DNA from: Acidobacteriota bacterium | GTDB taxonomy: Bacteria; Acidobacteriota; Blastocatellia; Pyrinomonadales; Pyrinomonadaceae | DNA: 14,389 nt | Assembly: GCA_020201365.1 (NCBI GenBank) | Contig: JAIVGV010000072.1 | Location: 1 to 14,389 of the forward strand | Direction of reading: 5' to 3' | Shown: positions 14,309 through 14,389 of the stretch, piece by piece | How the letters are laid out: the number at the start of each line of letters is the position of its first letter | How positions within the stretch are numbered: position 1 is the stretch's first letter | Notes under the pieces: generated by a model | Databases searched by the model: none | The model's input: the letters and a program-made list of their open reading frames with translations, nothing else | Told to the model about the DNA's origin: nothing | Program-made: the position numbers and the translations under genes

Positions 14309-14389
14309 TCAAACGGCGGCGGGCGGCGCGGCGGAGAAGGGGGGCGGGGCGTCCGGGGCTCGGAGGTTGACGGCGCGGCGACTCCGAAA
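14309..14389 (-). CDS. Possible 3' end of an upstream minus-strand gene
   Basis: From the right edge the minus strand is open for 26 codons, with a Pro/Ala-rich tail (APDAPPPFSAAPPAAV), and stops at 14309-14311. That is 73 nt before the secreted-protein gene on the same strand. A stop-free stretch this short is common in such GC-rich DNA, so it may not be coding. Confidence 0.25.
   Translation of the reverse strand, partial: FRSRRAVNLRAPDAPPPFSAAPPAAV

Overview
The window is a GC-rich (roughly two thirds G+C by eye), densely coded bacterial chromosome segment with short intergenic gaps. The gene set is housekeeping and catabolic, with no phage, plasmid or transposase gene. The organism is probably an Acidobacteriota member (Blastocatellia/Pyrinomonadaceae-like) or another soil-type bacterium. 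That is inferred from the composition, the alanine/arginine-rich proteins, a lineage-specific secreted TPR-like protein and an unusual set of intergenic palindromes. No marker gene proves it.

Layout. (1) 1-1258, minus strand: a DoxX-family membrane protein, then a TetA-type MFS transporter that runs off the left edge. (2) 1551-8966, plus strand: a fatty-acid beta-oxidation cluster. It runs from a C-terminally truncated FNR-like flavin reductase to fadN (3-hydroxyacyl-CoA dehydrogenase fused to enoyl-CoA hydratase), a YbaK-type aminoacyl-tRNA deacylase, a DJ-1/PfpI protein, fadA (thiolase) and fadE (acyl-CoA dehydrogenase). The relative order fadN-fadA-fadE matches the Bacillus subtilis fadNAE operon, with two extra genes inserted. 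As given, fadA is broken by a 37-bp tandem duplication. (3) 9057-10013, plus: a metallo-beta-lactamase-fold hydrolase. (4) 10100-10645, minus: a small SAM methyltransferase. (5) 10874-12148, plus: an exported protein with two PDZ domains joined by a Trp-heptad helix. (6) 12377-14236, minus: a large exported protein of unknown function with a TPR-like C-terminus.

Working together: FadE would oxidise acyl-CoA to enoyl-CoA. FadN would hydrate it and oxidise the product to 3-ketoacyl-CoA. FadA would release acetyl-CoA by thiolysis. The flavin reductase and the MBL hydrolase are at most loosely connected to this pathway.

The most unusual signal is non-coding. Six intergenic gaps (712-803, 1403-1486, 7033-7145, 8970-9051, 10695-10787, 12283-12369) each hold an inverted repeat with 16-42 nt arms. 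The six are unrelated in primary sequence but share one design. The arms are built from short tandem units, mostly 7 nt (9 nt in one), the 5' arm is the purine-richer one, and the two arms of an element match each other far better than arms of different elements do. Two of them run up to the start codon of a gene that has no Shine-Dalgarno sequence. This looks like a class of hairpin elements rather than six accidents.
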